Origin: Thelonectria olida
Taxonomy: Eukaryota; Ascomycota; Sordariomycetes; Hypocreales; Nectriaceae
Length of the DNA stretch: 64,000 bases
NCBI GenBank assembly: GCA_020736575.1
Contig: JAGPYM010000008.1
Location: 744,001-808,000, forward strand
Reading direction: 5' to 3'
The stretch's first letter is position 1. Each line of letters opens with the position of its first letter. The notes below the pieces were generated by a model. The model saw only the letters and a program-made list of their open reading frames with translations, searched no databases and was not told the DNA's origin. The position numbers and the translations under genes are program-made. Of this stretch, positions 62,236 through 64,000 are shown piece after piece.

Positions 62236-64000
62236 TCACTCCTCCTTCTCATCATACTCAGCCGGGATGTCCTCCTCACCATTCTCATCCTTCTTGCCGT
62301 CCTCATCCTCATCCTCATCCGGGATGTAGTAGTACTTATCCGGGTTCCACGGTTCCGTCACATTGGCTGTCTCGTTTGCCGTTCCGTTGAGTTGCGATGG
62401 CGTCAGCTTGATATACTTGCCAGGATTCTCGTCCTCGCCGTAGATACGGCAAACCTTCTTCTTGGGCTTGCACTTGAAGGCCTTCTGCCACGCCCACGAG
62501 TCCTCGAGCGGCGCCCACGATCGGACGCGCTTTGGCAGATCCATGCCATGGCCAATGTCGTTGCGAAGCACCTGAGGCCGCTCCTTCGAGCAGTGGAACA
62601 ATGACCGGATAAGGAAGAACATCTGGTCGTCGGTGTATTGGGAGTGGCCAGGTACCATCTGATCCTTGTGTTTTCCTGCCTTCCAAGCATAGTATGCGAG
62701 GTCCACTCCGTGTGTGTCCGCAATGATACTGTCGAGGCGAGGGCCAACGTTGAAGGTAAGCTTTTTCTTATCGTTGGTTTTCAACTCCATCCCCTCGTAC
62801 TTGTCAAAGAAGCACTGGGCGCGTTCATCGTACCGTTGCTGGTCCCTTTCGGCGAACTGGGGATCCATGGTACCGTTGAGGGAGAAGGTGTTGCCTATGC
62901 TGTCAAACCCGTGCATCAACTCGGTGCCCATGAAGGTGCCGAGTGCTCCGTAGTTGACGTAGGAAGGCAGTTGGACGTCAAACATGGGCGGGACCATAGT
63001 GCCGGCGGGAATCACGACGCGATTCAGCTGATGCGAGTAGTATGTCTCGGTGTCGTAGGCGTCAATGAGCCACTTGTACTTGTTCGGGGGACGAGACATG
63101 TCCTTGATCCAACCCCTGCGGGTGTACCACCGCTGCATCTGGAGGTAGTCGTCCATATGAGTCCAATCTTGAGGGCTTTCCCAGCTCTTGACGGCTGCGC
63201 CAGCAAACATCTGCCGCAGTTCTTCCCAGTCTAGTAAGTTGGGGTTCTATTCAAGAAACAACACGTTAGCAGCAGCGAGCAGAGCAGAGTAGCTTCAGCA
63301 AAGAACGGACCTTCTGAGGGAATCCTATCATGGCCTCCGCTTTGCTAGCCTTCTCAATGGCAGCCTCCTTGGTCTCATTGAACATCCACTCCGTGTCGTT
63401 AAGCGTCCTGATCAGCTCGGTTCTAATGTCGGCAAACATCTTGTGGCCTTCCGCCAGTGCCTCCGGAATGAAGGTATGATTGATGAGAACAGAGCCGACG
63501 ATGGGACCAAAATGTTCTGAGACCCTCGCCTTGCACTTCTTTTCCAGACTAGGTTCGTTCTTCTACATGCTTTGTTAGCGACAGAAGTAGCAAGTAGGAT
63601 GAAGAACGATACTTACAGCACCGCTAATCTTCCTCTGGACACTGCGATAATTGTCTGCGATGCCTGCGTCTAGGAGGTCATACGTCTGCTGAAAGGTCTT
63701 AAGTATGATGTAACCTCGAATGATATGCCTCGGGGTTTTTGTGATGATTTTGTTGAGCTTCAGTAGGTAGTCAGGAAGGAAGACCTCGAGCTCGTCAAGC
63801 TTCTTCTTGTCTGTTATTGGGAGATCACGGAGGACATCCCGAAGCCCTATATCCGGGGCCACTTCCTCGAGTTTTGCACTTGTCCAGAGGACGGTATTGC
63901 TTTGGACGTCGCGGAGTTGCTCGGCGGGGGGAGTAATGTTCCAAAGCTGCCACTCGAAGTCGACCAGATTCTTACCCATGTTGGTCCAGCTGGGGTTTTC
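62236..64000 (-). CDS. Peptidase M13 (neprilysin) family homologue, 5' partial, zinc site altered
   Basis: Three exons are visible, 64000-63617, 63562-63311 and 63246-62236, encoding 548 residues. The gene continues past the right edge, so the N-terminus is missing. M13 enzymes are usually membrane-bound or secreted zinc peptidases that cleave peptides. The M13 C-terminal pattern is clear (VIPAGTMVPPMFD, then GTFMGTELMHGFD, later SIIADTHGVDLAYYAW, and the cysteine in KKVCRIY). However, HExxH reads TELMH (62911-62925): the first zinc His is Thr, while the Glu and second His remain. The third zinc ligand, Glu of ENIAD, is Ser in SIIAD (62716-62730). The His of the DxH region seems kept (NDIGHG). 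An acidic tail of about 70 residues extends beyond the usual end. A catalytically inactive homologue is likely. Confidence 0.85.

Overview
The window reads as nuclear DNA of a filamentous ascomycete, most likely a Sordariomycete. The genes carry short introns of about 50-75 nt with GT..AG ends and CTAAC/CTGAC-type branch sites. Proteins such as Sec6, Ede1, glutathione reductase, Cct3, an Ecl1-type protein and a very large hybrid histidine kinase are fungal in form. Exon junctions below were worked out by eye from splice signals and continuity of the protein. No tRNA, rRNA, CRISPR array or intact transposon was recognised.

Layout. 0.8-13 kb is a compact housekeeping block: BCD1 (+), SEC6 (+), EDE1 (-) and GLR1 (+). 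13-40 kb is almost empty. It holds broken coding-like sequence of unknown origin (about 14.2-17.0 kb, minus strand), a small ECL1 gene at 30.1 kb, and a probable relic of an FSH1-type serine hydrolase at 31.4-31.7 kb. The rest is GC-normal DNA with microsatellites, homopolymers and short palindromes. 39.9-41.9 kb holds an unrecognised three-exon gene whose frame is cut by one in-frame TAG, with a possible small divergent ORF beside it. 44.1-64 kb is a second normal block: CCT3 (+), a PRKRIP1/DUF1168 gene (-), a Det1-like histidine phosphatase (+), a 2069-aa hybrid histidine kinase (-), and the 3' part of a peptidase M13 family gene (-) that runs off the right edge.

Functional picture. The recognised genes are core cell biology: snoRNP assembly, exocytosis, endocytosis, glutathione redox, chaperonin, splicing-associated protein and two-component signalling. 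They do not form a metabolic cluster or a mobile system. The points most worth following are the M13 homologue with two of three zinc ligands replaced, the in-frame TAG in the 40-kb gene, the large gene desert around ECL1, and the paired TATA boxes and start codons of GLR1. I found no convincing new multi-gene system.
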